This document shows, piece by piece, positions 49,043 to 57,902 of a stretch of DNA of 64,000 nucleotides (within the stretch, counting starts at the first letter, position 1; the number at the start of each line of letters is the position of its first letter). Made by a program: the position numbers and the translations under genes. Source of the DNA: Chloroflexota bacterium (GTDB lineage: Bacteria; Chloroflexota; UBA11872; VXOZ01); assembly GCA_026710945.1 (NCBI GenBank), contig JAPOQA010000028.1:112216-176215 (forward strand), given 5' to 3'. Under the pieces are notes generated by a model. That model was not told the origin of the DNA, ran no database searches, and was given only the letters and a program-made list of their open reading frames with translations.

Positions 49043-50458
49043 ATGAGCACCGCTGCGTCCGCGCTTGCCCCTGTCGAAAGCCTGCGCGAAGAGGTTGTTG
49101 CGCAGCTCTGGCAGGCGTGCCCTTGGGGTGCCAAACTCCTGCGCACCACGGCCGGGGAAGAGATTCAGGTCGTGTATCCTGGGCGGCGCAACCTGGGCCC
49201 CGGACCGGACTTTCTCGATGCCATCATCGCGCTCGATGGGCGTAGGCTGCGCCACGGCCACGTGGAGGTGCATACGGCCACGTCCGCTTGGCGCGCCCAC
49301 GGCCATACAGCCGATCCGGCCTACCACAACGTCATTCTCCACGTGGTGTGGGCAGACGACGGCCCGCTTGCGGGCGGTCCGCTGCGCACGCTGGCGTTAG
49401 CCCCACACTACCCCGCCGGTTTGCCGGAAACGTACGCGGCGCACCGCCTTCCTGATTTCCAGCCCTGTGCAGATCTCCATACCAAGGCCGATGCCATGAC
49501 CGTCGGCATGTTGTTCGCGACGCTGGGCGAACGGCGCATGCGCAAGAAAGCAGTGCAAATGCTAGCCGCAATCGAAAGCCACGGCGCGGAGCAGACGCTC
49601 TACGCGGGCCTGTTGGATGCACTGGGCTACAGCCAGAATCGGGAGCCCTTCGGTCTCCTCAGTGAGGCCCTGCCGTGGCCGGTGGTGGCAGCAAGCTTTG
49701 GCGGAAAGGCCGCCACGGCACTGCACGGCGAAGCGCTCTTCCTCGGCGCAGCGGGGCTGCTGCCCTCCCAACGCAACGCTGCCCCGCACACGGGCACGGC
49801 GTGCCGTGCCTCTACCAAGCACGATCGGGCATATGTACGGGAACTTGAAACGCTGTGGGAGCAGTTTCACTTAGAACCGGCAGTGTCCACCGCGGCCTGG
49901 GTGCGCGGCGGCGTGCGCCCCGCAAACGCACCTACGCGGCGCGTAGCAGCGGCGGGTCACCTCTGCGCCCGGCTGGCGGAGGCGGGACCGGTGCAATTCT
50001 GCCAAGCGCTCCGTGAGGAAGTGGATCAGCCGCAGCTATTCCGACAGTTGGTCAATGCATTCAGGCTTCCGGCGTCTTGCTCACGCTATTGGGCCGTTCA
50101 TTGTGACTTTGGGGTCCCTTTGCGCGGCGCGGCGCAGAGCCTCGTTGGCGCGGAACGGGCCCGCGAAATCCTAATCAACGTGTTGCTGCCGTTCATGTTC
50201 GCGCTTGGCGAGCACACCGGCGACTCTGACGTAGCCGATTGGGCCGTCGCCAGTTTGCGTCACGCGCCGGCCGGTGGCATGAACCGACTCATTCGGAGCA
50301 TGCGTGACGACGTTTATGGTTTGCCGCCGAAATACGTATCCATGACCGCAGCGCGTCAGCAGGGCCTATTGCACATCTACCACGCCTGGTGCCGGGAGAA
50401 GCGCTGCGACGCGTGTGCGGTGGGTCAGATGCTCGGTGAGAACCCAAAGCAACCGTGA
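49043..50458 (+). CDS. DUF2851-family protein
   Basis: The 471-residue protein matches DUF2851 by its N-terminal pattern: EEVVAQLWQ, LLRTTAGEEIQVVYPGRRN, GPGPDFLDAIIALDGRRLR, GHVEVHTATSAWRAHGH and AYHNVILHVVWADDG. These conserved G-P-D-F, E-H and H residues hint at a metal or nuclease-like active site, which is inference. The C-terminal end has a cysteine group (CREKRCDACAVGQM) that may bind metal. The family is found mainly in Chloroflexota and Bacteroidota and its function is unknown. The ATG lacks a clear ribosome site; GTAGAGGATA is upstream. It is followed by a repeat element. Confidence 0.85.
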   Translation: MSTAASALAPVESLREEVVAQLWQACPWGAKLLRTTAGEEIQVVYPGRRNLGPGPDFLDAIIALDGRRLRHGHVEVHTATSAWRAHGHTADPAYHNVILHVVWADDGPLAGGPLRTLALAPHYPAGLPETYAAHRLPDFQPCADLHTKADAMTVGMLFATLGERRMRKKAVQMLAAIESHGAEQTLYAGLLDALGYSQNREPFGLLSEALPWPVVAASFGGKAATALHGEALFLGAAGLLPSQRNAAPHTGTACRASTKHDRAYVRELETLWEQFHLEPAVSTAAWVRGGVRPANAPTRRVAAAGHLCARLAEAGPVQFCQALREEVDQPQLFRQLVNAFRLPASCSRYWAVHCDFGVPLRGAAQSLVGAERAREILINVLLPFMFALGEHTGDSDVADWAVASLRHAPAGGMNRLIRSMRDDVYGLPPKYVSMTAARQQGLLHIYHAWCREKRCDACAVGQMLGENPKQP

Positions 50459-50570
50459 GGCGTATGCTTGATCCGGTATCTTCCCGCCACCCCTGCGCGC
50501 GAACTACCCTGTCTTCTCATCCAGGCAGGAATGCCGCATGCCAGGAACTGGATTCCGGCTTGCGCCGGAT

Positions 50571-50847
50571 TGTAAGTGTCAGGTAATTCGTTGACAGATT
50601 TGAGAACAAAAGCAGCTGAACGCAGTACTCTACATGAACAGTACACATGTCATTCCGAACGGAGCGCAGCGAAGAGTCGCTAAGAGCGCGGAATCTAAGA
50701 TGTTGAGCCTATTGGGTGACACGTTGCATGGGCCCTAGATTCCGCGAACAGGGTTCGACGCTCCGCTCGGAATGACATGATCTGTCAACACTGCCAATTT
50801 GGGAGAGAATTCTGTCAACGAATTACTCAACACTTACAGGGAATGAC
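50571..50847. mobile_element. MITE-like nested palindrome, copy B
   Basis: Same plan as copy A: GTAAGTGTCAGGTAATTCG plus TTGACAGA at the left (TGTCATTCC end replaced by a GCCGGATT repeat junction), inner palindrome TGTCATTCCGAACGGAGCG to CGCTCCGCTCGGAATGACA at about 50648-50777, and right arm TTCTGTCAACGAATTACTC to the end. Its left end is fused to an ATTCCGGC-GCCGGAT repeat at 50549-50570. Confidence 0.72.
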
Positions 50848-50918
50848 GGTCCTTGCATACCGTGTGTTGCTTCTCCGACGCGCTCGTCCCATTGGATGCA
50901 GCATGGCGTCGCCCCGGT

Positions 50919-51914
50919 CTATGCGTCCAGGTAAACGGTCTTGCCGCTTGCCGACGCCTCGTAGATCCCCTGCACGATAGCTACGGCCCGCTTGCCGTCC
51001 TCGCCGGTGACGCTTGGCGCGCGCGCTTCCAGGATGCTCGCCACAAACTCGCCGTCCTCGCGTATGAACTGGCTGCGGTCGCGAGGGAACGTCAGCGTCT
51101 CCCACTCCTCGTCATCCGCTCCCGCTACCTTAAGGTGCCGCCAGGTCGCGATCTCCATGGCACCGTTGGCGCCCGTCACCTCGGCGCGGCAGCGGCCCAT
51201 CGTGGGCGTCGCAATCAACGAGATTTCCATGGTCGCCGTGGCACCGTTCGCGAATTCGAGATGCGCCACGCCGTGGTCCTCGCCTTCGGTGCGCGCGCCG
51301 TAATGGCCCACGCGGGCGGTGATCGCCGTCACCTCCGACCCGATCCACCAGCGCAGCCGGTCGGCGCTGTGCACGCCGTTATCCATGAAGACACCGCCGC
51401 CGGCCAGTGCGGGCACGCCGCGCCAGGCCAAGTCCTTATGGCGGGTCGCGCCGATGATGGAGTCGTGAATGTGGAGCACGTCCCCAATCGCCCCCGCGCG
51501 CAGCAGCTCCAAGGCCCGCAGGTGCTCATAGATAAAGCGGTGCGTATGGCCCACCATGAGGTTGACGTTGGCTTCCCGGCAGGCCGCAATGATGGCATCG
51601 CACTCGGCAACGGTCACGCCCAGCGGCTTTTCGGAGAGCACGTGCTTGCCCGCCTGCGCCGCGGCGATCGCGGCTGGGCCGTGCAACGCGTGGGGCAGGC
51701 AGATAATGACCGCATCTACCGCCGGACTATCCAGCACGGCGCGGTAGTCGGTCTCCGCTTGCGGGACGTCATACGCAGCCGCGAATTCGCGCACAGCTTC
51801 TGCTCTGACATCCGCCGCCGCCACGATCCGCGCTTGGGGAACGGCGGCCAGCCCGCGCGCGTGCGACTGCGCAATGCCGCCGGTACCCGCAAAGCCGACA
51901 TTCACCACATCCAT
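50919..51914 (-). CDS. Gfo/Idh/MocA-family oxidoreductase
   Basis: The 331-residue protein has the nucleotide-binding motif VGFAGTGGIAQSHARG, an acidic residue at AAADVRAE, the EKP motif VLSEKPLGV near residue 94 and the GGGVFMDNGVHSADRLRWW segment with D and H of the catalytic pattern. Its closest-looking relatives in the window are the proteins at 31104 and 57903 (shared GKHVLSEKPL or GKHVICEKPL). The ATG has AGTTGT upstream and no strong ribosome site. It points away from the thiamine operon, with about 450 bases between them. Confidence 0.92.
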   Translation of the reverse strand: MDVVNVGFAGTGGIAQSHARGLAAVPQARIVAAADVRAEAVREFAAAYDVPQAETDYRAVLDSPAVDAVIICLPHALHGPAAIAAAQAGKHVLSEKPLGVTVAECDAIIAACREANVNLMVGHTHRFIYEHLRALELLRAGAIGDVLHIHDSIIGATRHKDLAWRGVPALAGGGVFMDNGVHSADRLRWWIGSEVTAITARVGHYGARTEGEDHGVAHLEFANGATATMEISLIATPTMGRCRAEVTGANGAMEIATWRHLKVAGADDEEWETLTFPRDRSQFIREDGEFVASILEARAPSVTGEDGKRAVAIVQGIYEASASGKTVYLDA

Positions 51915-52124
51915 GTAGACAACTCCTTCATTCTTGGTCCGCAGCCCGCACCCGAACCAGTGCCGGGGTGCGAACGATGCGGAATGTGTGCACGCAGGGC
52001 ATGCATATGTAGCCCGTCACTTCCTTCGTACGCTCTCGTCTCATTCTATACGTGCTCCCTGTACGCCTGCACTGCATGGTATACTGAATCCGTCTTACTG
52101 GCGTGATTTTCCTCGCGCCGCTCG
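51915..52124. other. Divergent promoter region before the thiamine operon
   Basis: No gene. TATACT at 52080-52085 is a good -10 candidate about 40 bases upstream of the TPP riboswitch; no matching -35 box was found. Confidence 0.45.
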
Positions 52125-52232
52125 AGCCACTAGGAAAGCCGCATGGTCGAGAGCCTCCGCACAGACGGGGGCAAGCCTTGGAACCTGACCCGGATCATGC
52201 CAGCGATCTGGTAAACGCCAGCGGAGGGAAGC
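52125..52232 (+). promoter_or_regulatory. TPP riboswitch (THI element)
   Basis: The highly conserved 3' half is clear: GGAACCTGACCCGGATCATG, then CCAGCG and GCGGAGGGAAG, as in the class GAACCTGATC..GGATAATGCCAGCG..GGGAAG. In the 5' half GGTCGAGAG takes the place of the usual GCTGAGAG. An insertion ATCTGGTAAACGC appears between the two CCAGCG-like parts. It lies 137 bases before thiG and should repress the operon when thiamine diphosphate is plentiful. Whether it acts on transcription or translation is not evident. Confidence 0.82.
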
Positions 52233-52368
52233 TGCAGCACACGAAGACGCCGCTGCAAATCGCTTTCCTTTCTATGCAGCAGTTTTTCGTGTTGAGTGGG
52301 GCGAGGGTGGAAGCGCGTGACAGGCACACTCCTTCGCTTCAGTTACAGCATGTGAAAAAGGAACGGAA

Positions 52369-53145
52369 ATGACAGACGCGCTTGAAATAGCGGGGAAGCA
52401 ATTCACGTCGCGGCTGATGATCGGCACCGGCAAATACCGCACGCCCGCGGAGATGGTGCAAGCCATCGAGGCATCCGGAGCCGAGATTATTACCGTGGCG
52501 ATACGACGCCTCGATCTCAGCAATCCCTCGGAGAAGACGATTCTCGATCACATCGATTGGGACCGCTACACGATCTTGCCGAACACGGCCGGCGCCCGCA
52601 CCGCGGACGAAGCGATTGTGACCTCTAAGTTGGCGCGGGAACTCACGGGATCGGACTGGGTCAAGCTGGAAGTACAGCCGGACCCGGCTTCGCTCTTGCC
52701 GGACCCGGTGGATACGCTGCTTGCCGCCGAGGCGCTCGTCAAGGACGGCTTCGTGGTACTGCCCTACATTCACGCCGATCCGATTCTGGCGCGGCGCTTG
52801 GAGGACGTGGGTTGCGCCACCGTGATGCCCCTCGGCTCGCCGATCGGTTCCGGCCAAGGCATCTTTACGCGGGAAGAGATCGAATTGATCGTCGAGCAGG
52901 CCAACGTGCCCGTGGTCGTGGACGCCGGGCTCGCCGTGCCGTCCGAAGCCTCCCAGTCGCTGGAGATCGGGGCGGACGCTGTGCTCATCAACACGGCAAT
53001 CGCCCGCGCTGCAGACCCGGTGCTCATGGCGGAAGGCTTCCGTCTCGGCGTCGAGGCCGGACGCAAAGCCTACCTTGCCGGACGCATCGCGCAGCAGAAG
53101 TTCGCCACCCCCAGCAGTCCGGTAGCGGGAGTCGTCCACGCCTAG
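52369..53145 (+). CDS. thiG: Thiazole synthase
   Basis: ThiG forms the thiazole phosphate of thiamine from 1-deoxyxylulose 5-phosphate, dehydroglycine and sulfur carried by ThiS. The 258-residue protein shows [10 protein letters not shown] at the start, [23 protein letters not shown], the Schiff-base lysine in [45 protein letters not shown] and [22 protein letters not shown] lies just before the ATG. It is the first gene after the TPP riboswitch, with thiE 20 bases downstream. Confidence 0.97.
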   Translation: MTDALEIAGKQFTSRLMIGTGKYRTPAEMVQAIEASGAEIITVAIRRLDLSNPSEKTILDHIDWDRYTILPNTAGARTADEAIVTSKLARELTGSDWVKLEVQPDPASLLPDPVDTLLAAEALVKDGFVVLPYIHADPILARRLEDVGCATVMPLGSPIGSGQGIFTREEIELIVEQANVPVVVDAGLAVPSEASQSLEIGADAVLINTAIARAADPVLMAEGFRLGVEAGRKAYLAGRIAQQKFATPSSPVAGVVHA

Positions 53146-53165
53146 CCAGGCCGGTCTCACGCCGC

Positions 53166-53882
53166 ATGAAACCCCAACTGCCATACCCCTGCCTCACGCT
53201 CATAACGCGCCTCAGCGCGCCGCAGGGCGTTGCGCCGCCGGATTCGGGTCCCGCACGGCGACCCGGCTACCCTATGCTTACACGGAATCCGCTTGCAAGC
53301 ACGCTCATCCAGCGAGTCCGGGAAGGCGTGGAGGGCGGTGTACACGTGGTGCAAGTGCGGGAGAAAGAGTCATTCGCCAAGGACCTGTACACCCTTGCAC
53401 AGCAATTGCGGCACATAACCGCGGACCGCGCGCTCTTGCTCATCAACGACCGCATCGACGTTGCCCTTGCCGTCGGCGCGGATGGAGTCCACTTGCCTGA
53501 GGACGGCCTGCCCGTGCAGGCGGCGCGCCGCTTGCTGGGCGAGGACAAACTGATCGGCTGTTCCGTGCATAACGTCGCCAGCGCCCTGCAATGTGCACAG
53601 GCCGGCGCGGACTTCGTGCACGTCGGCACACTGTATGCGACGGACTCCAAGCCGGGACGCATACCGGCCGGGCCGCAGTTGGTGCGTGACGTGGCGGCGG
53701 CAGTCGACATTCCCGTTATCGGGGTGGGAGGCATTTCGGCGCAGAACGCGCCTACCGTTATGGCAGCCGGCGCTCACGGCGTGGCCGTAATCAGCGCCCT
53801 GCTCGACGCTCCCGATACATCCGAGGCGGCATACGAGCTAACCAGCGCCCTTGCGGGGCGGGCACAGGTGCAACCGCAATGA
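53166..53882 (+). CDS. thiE: Thiamine-phosphate synthase
   Basis: ThiE couples HMP diphosphate and thiazole phosphate. From ATG 53166 the protein has 238 residues. The family motifs are VHVVQVREKES, LLINDRIDVALAVGADGVHLPEDGLP (in two parts), IGCSVHNVASA, DFVHVGTLYATDSKPG and IPVIGVGGISAQNA, with pyrophosphate-binding and HMP-binding residues intact. The first 55 residues contain an unusual loop PQGVAPPDSGPARRPGYP between the first strand and helix. The upstream frame inside thiG is only an extension and is not used. The stop overlaps the thiS start as ATGA. Confidence 0.93.
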   Translation: MKPQLPYPCLTLITRLSAPQGVAPPDSGPARRPGYPMLTRNPLASTLIQRVREGVEGGVHVVQVREKESFAKDLYTLAQQLRHITADRALLLINDRIDVALAVGADGVHLPEDGLPVQAARRLLGEDKLIGCSVHNVASALQCAQAGADFVHVGTLYATDSKPGRIPAGPQLVRDVAAAVDIPVIGVGGISAQNAPTVMAAGAHGVAVISALLDAPDTSEAAYELTSALAGRAQVQPQ

Positions 53883-54253
53883 CGGCAGATGAGCGAATCC
53901 CCCATACTGAAGCAGAACAACCGCAGTCGGTGCGCATCCGCATCAGGGTGAACGGGGAAGACCGGCGGTTGGCTGCACGTACGGCACTGGCTGCCTTTCT
54001 CGCGGCGCAAGACGTGCCGGCGCAATTCGTCGCCGTGGCCGTGAACAATGAGGTAGTCCGACGCGCCGACCACCCCCGCGTCATACTCCAAGATGGCGAC
54101 GTCGTGGAGATCGTCCGCATGGTCGGCGGAGGCTGCGGCCGGCAGGACAAGACGGGTTCTGCCCCGGCTACCGCGCACATTGATCCCGGCCGGCGTGCGC
54201 ACAATGAAGACCCATATCCATGCCGGCAGAAAGCGCAGGGACAATGTCCATGA
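53879..54253 (+). CDS. thiS: ThiS-like sulfur carrier with C-terminal extension
   Basis: This 124-residue protein contains a ThiS beta-grasp domain at about residues 18-86: IRIRVNGEDRRLAARTALAA, VAVAVNNEVVRRADHPRVIL and QDGDVVEIVRMVGGG. In working ThiS proteins the chain ends with Gly-Gly, which is adenylated and thiocarboxylated. Here the frame runs on for 36 or more residues (CGRQDKTGSAPATAHIDPGR and beyond), so the glycines would be internal. Either the tail is removed by a protease or a frameshift or annotation artefact is present; I see no in-frame stop. The start is coupled to thiE, and the end overlaps the thiO start. Confidence 0.8.
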   Translation: MTADERIPHTEAEQPQSVRIRIRVNGEDRRLAARTALAAFLAAQDVPAQFVAVAVNNEVVRRADHPRVILQDGDVVEIVRMVGGGCGRQDKTGSAPATAHIDPGRRAHNEDPYPCRQKAQGQCP

Positions 54254-55359
54254 CGACTGAGGTCGCCATCGTCGGCGGCGGCATCATTGGCTGCGCGCTC
54301 GCGTACGCCTTGGCCAAAGACGGTGTGCAGGTAGCCGTCTTCGAGCAAGAGCGCGTCGGCGGCCAAGCGCGCATCGCCGCGGCCGGCATCCTGGGGGCCG
54401 GTGTAGAAGGGGACGCCAAGAGCCCGCAATCCAATCTGGCCGCGCAATCGGCCAAACTCTACCCCGCCTTTGCAGCCGAGCTTGAGGCCGTCACCGGGCT
54501 GGACGCTACCTACACGCGTTCCGGCGCGCTCACCATCGTATTTGGCAAGACACAAGCCATGTTTCTCGAACACCAGGCCGGCGTGCTTGCCGCAGCGGGG
54601 CAGCGCGTTGCCTGGCTTGAGCCCGTCACCCTGCAAGCGACTGAGCCGTTGCTCTCCACTAAAGCGCGGGGCGCGCTCTTCTTCCAAGACGATGCTCACG
54701 TCTACGCGCCGCAACTCATGCACGTGCTCACACTGGCGGCTGTAGCCCTGGGTGTGACACTACACGAGTACACGCCGGTGCATAGCTTCCTCACCGCCGG
54801 TGAGCGCGTCACCGGATTGCAAACGGCTGCGGGTCCCGTGCACGCCGATCACGTCGTCATCGCCGCCGGAGCGTGGAGCCGGTCCCTCGGCGACCATTTG
54901 GGCATCAGCCTGCCGCTCAAGCCGACCCGCGGCCAGGTGATGGTGCTGGAGACGTACGACCGCCCGCTGCGGCGCGTGGTCTTTGGCGCCGGCGGCTACC
55001 TGGCGCCGAAGCAAGACGGACGCATCGTCGTCGGCGCCACCGAAGAAGACGCGGGTTTCGAGCGCGAGAACACCGCCGGCGGCGTGGCGTTTCTGGTCAA
55101 GCTATTGCAGAGGCTCGCCCCTAACCTCGTCGACGCGCGCGTGCACCACTTTGGGGTTGGACTGCGGCCCACGCCGGCCGACAGCTTGCCGCTGCTGGGA
55201 CCGGTCACAAACCGGCCGGGCCTCTGGGTCGCCGCCGGCCACCACCGCAACGGCATCCTGCTCGCACCCATTACCGCGCAACTCATGCGCAACGCCATAC
55301 TGGATGGCGACCTGGCGCCGCTGGAACCGTATGCTCCCGAGCGCTTTGCCACCCCGTGA
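54250..55359 (+). CDS. thiO: FAD-dependent glycine oxidase
   Basis: ThiO oxidises glycine to dehydroglycine for ThiG. The 369-residue protein belongs to the DAO family: dinucleotide motif VAIVGGGIIGCALAYALA near residues 5-22, then VFEQERVG, a second FAD region ADHVVIAAGAWSRSLG and the C-terminal GLRPTPADSLPLLGPV and VAAGHHRNGILLAP, where GxR and GHxRNG form the flavin/substrate site. I use ATG 54250, eight bases after AGGGA; ATG 54244 and 54220 are alternatives. It overlaps the thiS tail slightly and ends 76 bases before the peptidase gene. Confidence 0.92.
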   Translation: MTTEVAIVGGGIIGCALAYALAKDGVQVAVFEQERVGGQARIAAAGILGAGVEGDAKSPQSNLAAQSAKLYPAFAAELEAVTGLDATYTRSGALTIVFGKTQAMFLEHQAGVLAAAGQRVAWLEPVTLQATEPLLSTKARGALFFQDDAHVYAPQLMHVLTLAAVALGVTLHEYTPVHSFLTAGERVTGLQTAAGPVHADHVVIAAGAWSRSLGDHLGISLPLKPTRGQVMVLETYDRPLRRVVFGAGGYLAPKQDGRIVVGATEEDAGFERENTAGGVAFLVKLLQRLAPNLVDARVHHFGVGLRPTPADSLPLLGPVTNRPGLWVAAGHHRNGILLAPITAQLMRNAILDGDLAPLEPYAPERFATP

Positions 55360-55435
55360 GCAGTCGCAGTGCCGTGTGAACGCCGGGCATTCTGTTGTGA
55401 GCGCCATGTTCGGATGGGAATCGAAAGGTAGACGT

Positions 55436-56446
55436 ATGTCAGAACAGCACCCAGACGCGCCGCCGGCATCCAACGACACGCTGACGCTTGAACCGCAGAC
55501 CGCGTTTAGCGGCCCAATGCTATCGTTCGACTTTCCCGGCCTGGCGATTGGCGTCGCCGAGTACGATGCCGGCCCAACCGGCTGCACGGTATTCCAATTC
55601 GGCCATAGCGCCGTCGCCGCCGTAGACATTCGCGGCGGGGCGCACGCGACACTGTACACCGAAGCGCTGCAAAACGGTGAAGGCAAGCTGGATGCCATTT
55701 GCCTGGCCGGCGGCTCGTTCTACGGCCTGGAAGCCGCGACGGGCGTGGCGGCAGAATTGCTGGCCCAACGAGATTACTCGCCCCATTGGGGCAACATCGC
55801 CCTCGTATCCGGCGCGATCATCTATGACTTCGGGCCACGCGACAATGCCATATACCCGGACAAAGCCCTGGGGCGCGCGGCGCTCAAGGCGGCGCGACCG
55901 GGAGAATTTCCCCTGGGCCCGCGGGGCGCGGGACGCTCGGCGACGGTGGGCAAGTGGCTGCAAAAGCCCTATCGCAGCGAGGCCGCAGGTCAGGGCGGCG
56001 CGTTTCGTGAAGTCGCTGGCGTGAAAGTGGCCGTCTTCACGGTGGTGAACGCCGTGGGCGCTATTGTCGACCGCCAGGGGCATGTGGTGCGGGGCTCGTT
56101 GCATCCGGAGACAGGTGAACGCCCGCGCGTGGCTGACGCCGGCTTGCCAACGCCACCCGCGCCCGGTAACACGACCCTCACCGTGGTAGTCACAAACCAA
56201 ATCCTCGGAGGCTGGTCGTTGCGGCAGCTTGCCCGCCACGTCCACTCGTCCATGGCGCGGGCCATCGAGCCGCTGCACACCATCTCCGACGGCGACGTGC
56301 TCTATGCTGTGACCACCAACGAGATAGCGCAACACGACGGATTGAACGAATACGTGCTTGGCGTGCTTGCCTCCGAGACCGCCTGGGACGCGGTGCTCGC
56401 GTCGTTTGAAAGCGATAGCGAGGGAATTCTTGGTGAGAACCTCTAG
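55436..56446 (+). CDS. P1-family (DmpA/S58-type) aminopeptidase
   Basis: The 336-residue protein belongs to the self-processing DmpA/L-aminopeptidase group. Family features are CLAGGSFYGLEAATGVAAEL, IALVSGAIIYDF, GRGARSATVGKW-like GAGRSATVGKW and the end NTTLTVVVTN, ARAIEPLHTISDGDVLYAV. The precursor is cut before the Thr of the NTT segment, making the nucleophile. ATG 55436 has AAGG upstream; ATG 55406 is an alternative. It follows thiO by 76 bases in the same direction and may be read with the thiamine operon, but its function there is unclear. Confidence 0.85.
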   Translation: MSEQHPDAPPASNDTLTLEPQTAFSGPMLSFDFPGLAIGVAEYDAGPTGCTVFQFGHSAVAAVDIRGGAHATLYTEALQNGEGKLDAICLAGGSFYGLEAATGVAAELLAQRDYSPHWGNIALVSGAIIYDFGPRDNAIYPDKALGRAALKAARPGEFPLGPRGAGRSATVGKWLQKPYRSEAAGQGGAFREVAGVKVAVFTVVNAVGAIVDRQGHVVRGSLHPETGERPRVADAGLPTPPAPGNTTLTVVVTNQILGGWSLRQLARHVHSSMARAIEPLHTISDGDVLYAVTTNEIAQHDGLNEYVLGVLASETAWDAVLASFESDSEGILGENL

Positions 56447-56472
56447 TCTAATTGGCTGGAGCTTGCAATCGG

Positions 56473-56732
56473 TGTCATTCCTGTAAGTGTCAGGTAATTC
56501 GTTGAAAGAGTTGGTAGAAGAAACATAGGAGCAGAACTCTGTGCTCGCCTACAGACTTGTCATTCCGAACGGAGCGTAGCGGAGTGAGGAATCTAGAGTG
56601 CTGAGGCCGTGAAAGTGTGTTGAGCAGGGACCCTAGATTCCTCGCTCCGCTCGGAATGACATGATCTGTCAACACTGCCAATTGGAGAGAGGATTCTGTC
56701 AACGAATTACTCAACACTTACAGGGAATGACG
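56473..56732. mobile_element. MITE-like nested palindrome, copy C
   Basis: A complete copy: TGTCATTCCTGTAAGTGTCA at the left, TTGAAAGA in place of TTGACAGA, inner palindrome from 56561 (TGTCATTCCGAACGGAGCG) to about 56661, and right arm CTGTCAACGAATTACTCAAC with the GGGAATGAC end. The central spacer is inverted relative to copies A and D. Confidence 0.75.
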
Positions 56733-57025
56733 AGAGAGACAGGCAAGGATCGCAGGCTCTAATCTTGCGCTACCGTCCCGTCACTCCGGCTTTCGCTGGA
56801 GTCCAGGGGGTAGGCAGGGCCGACGACGTGCCGTACAGGAACACCTCCCGACGGGAAGGGATGTTGACGAAGAGTAGATGGATTCCCGCTTTCGCGGGAA
56901 TGACGGAAGCTGGATTCGCTTGCTCTAGCCTCGCAGTCTAGCTAATTCCCGGCGCTTCTCCGGAAGCGAGAACGGATTGGTGCAGAGACAAGAATGCTTC
57001 GCGGTAGTTTACATGCGAGCGCCAA
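56733..57025. repeat. Intergenic region with ATTCCCG-CGGGAAT copy
   Basis: A copy of the GATGGATTCCCG-CGGGAATGACGG repeat lies at 56877-56906. No gene in the rest. Confidence 0.65.
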
Positions 57026-57739
57026 TTGAGTACCACACCGACGATCGGCACCTATCAGGAGAAGTCGCTGCACGCGGCGCTTAAGGACTGGTACGCCGCG
57101 CCCGGTGACCAAGCCGAACAGCCCGTCGACGGCTACGTGATTGACCTGATTCGCGGCGACGAACTCATCGAGATCCAGACGCGGAATTTCTCCGCCATCA
57201 AGCGTAAACTTGCCGCGTTGCTGCCCCAGCACGCGGTGCGTCTCGTGCATCCCATTCCGGCGCAAAAGTGGATCGTACGCCTCGACGGCGACGGCGCAAC
57301 CGTGCTCAGCCGCCGCCGTTCGCCCAAGCGCGGCACGGTGCTCGATGTCTTCGATGAACTTGTGAGCATCCCGCACCTCGTCACCCGCCCGCAGTTTTCG
57401 TTGGAGGTGCTGCTGGTAGAGGTCGAGGAGACCCGCCAACAGGACGGCCGCGGCAGTTGGCGGCGGCGCGGTTGGAGCATTCACGACCAAGTGCTTGTCG
57501 GCATTACATCGCAGCACCGCTTCCACGGCCCGGCTGACTTTGCCGGCCTCCTGCCCGCCACGCTGCCGGAGCCGTTTACCAGCAGCCGGCTTGCCGCCAG
57601 ACTCGGCGTACGCCACGGCCAGGGACAGAAGATCGCCTACTGCCTGCGCCATATGGGGGCCATCGAAATTGTCGGCAAGCAGGGAAACGCCTACCAATAC
57701 CGGCGCGCGGTAGTGCCGATACCGAATCCGTCCGCATGA
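57026..57739 (+). CDS. Conserved-looking protein, possible PD-(D/E)XK nuclease fold
   Basis: The 237-residue protein begins at TTG 57026, the first usable start of the frame. The N-terminal half (IGTYQEKSLHAALKDWYA, VDGYVIDLIRGDELIEIQTR, FSAIKRKLAALLPQHAVRLV) has the look of a PD-(D/E)XK core: VDGYVIDL, then EIQT. The exact D, E and K residues cannot be fixed by eye. The second half (FAGLLPATLPEPFTSSRLAA, VRHGQGQKIAYCLRHMGAIE) resembles a winged helix. A DNA-binding nuclease or regulator is therefore possible; the function is unknown. I think it belongs to a family common in Chloroflexota and Firmicutes, from memory only. A good terminator lies 99 bases beyond. Confidence 0.65.
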   Translation: MSTTPTIGTYQEKSLHAALKDWYAAPGDQAEQPVDGYVIDLIRGDELIEIQTRNFSAIKRKLAALLPQHAVRLVHPIPAQKWIVRLDGDGATVLSRRRSPKRGTVLDVFDELVSIPHLVTRPQFSLEVLLVEVEETRQQDGRGSWRRRGWSIHDQVLVGITSQHRFHGPADFAGLLPATLPEPFTSSRLAARLGVRHGQGQKIAYCLRHMGAIEIVGKQGNAYQYRRAVVPIPNPSA

Positions 57740-57837
57740 CCGCCGCGCCATCATGGTCGAAAATTGCGGCCCGCGAATGACAGACTGCGGCTTCACGCAA
57801 GCACAGCGCGGTGCTCATTCAGTGACCAATTAAGCGA

Positions 57838-57876
57838 GCAGGAGGGCCGGTTCGTCGTCCAGCCCTCCTGCTTTTC
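57838..57876 (+). terminator. Rho-independent terminator
   Basis: GCAGGAGGGC and GCCCTCCTGC pair perfectly around a 14-base loop and are followed by TTTTC. It lies 98 bases after the conserved gene and faces the end of the minus-strand oxidoreductase. Confidence 0.8.
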
Positions 57877-57902
57877 ACTTACGATTCTTGGCGGCTCATT
57901 CC

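Noticed and set aside
50853..52106. Plus-strand frame of 417 codons
   Set aside because: Antisense to the oxidoreductase at 50919-51914; no recognisable domains.
52812..53165. N-terminal extension of the thiE frame
   Set aside because: Lies inside thiG in another frame and is arginine-rich; thiE starts at 53166.
54983..55435. N-terminal extension of the peptidase frame
   Set aside because: Overlaps thiO in another frame; the family sequence and ribosome site begin at 55436.
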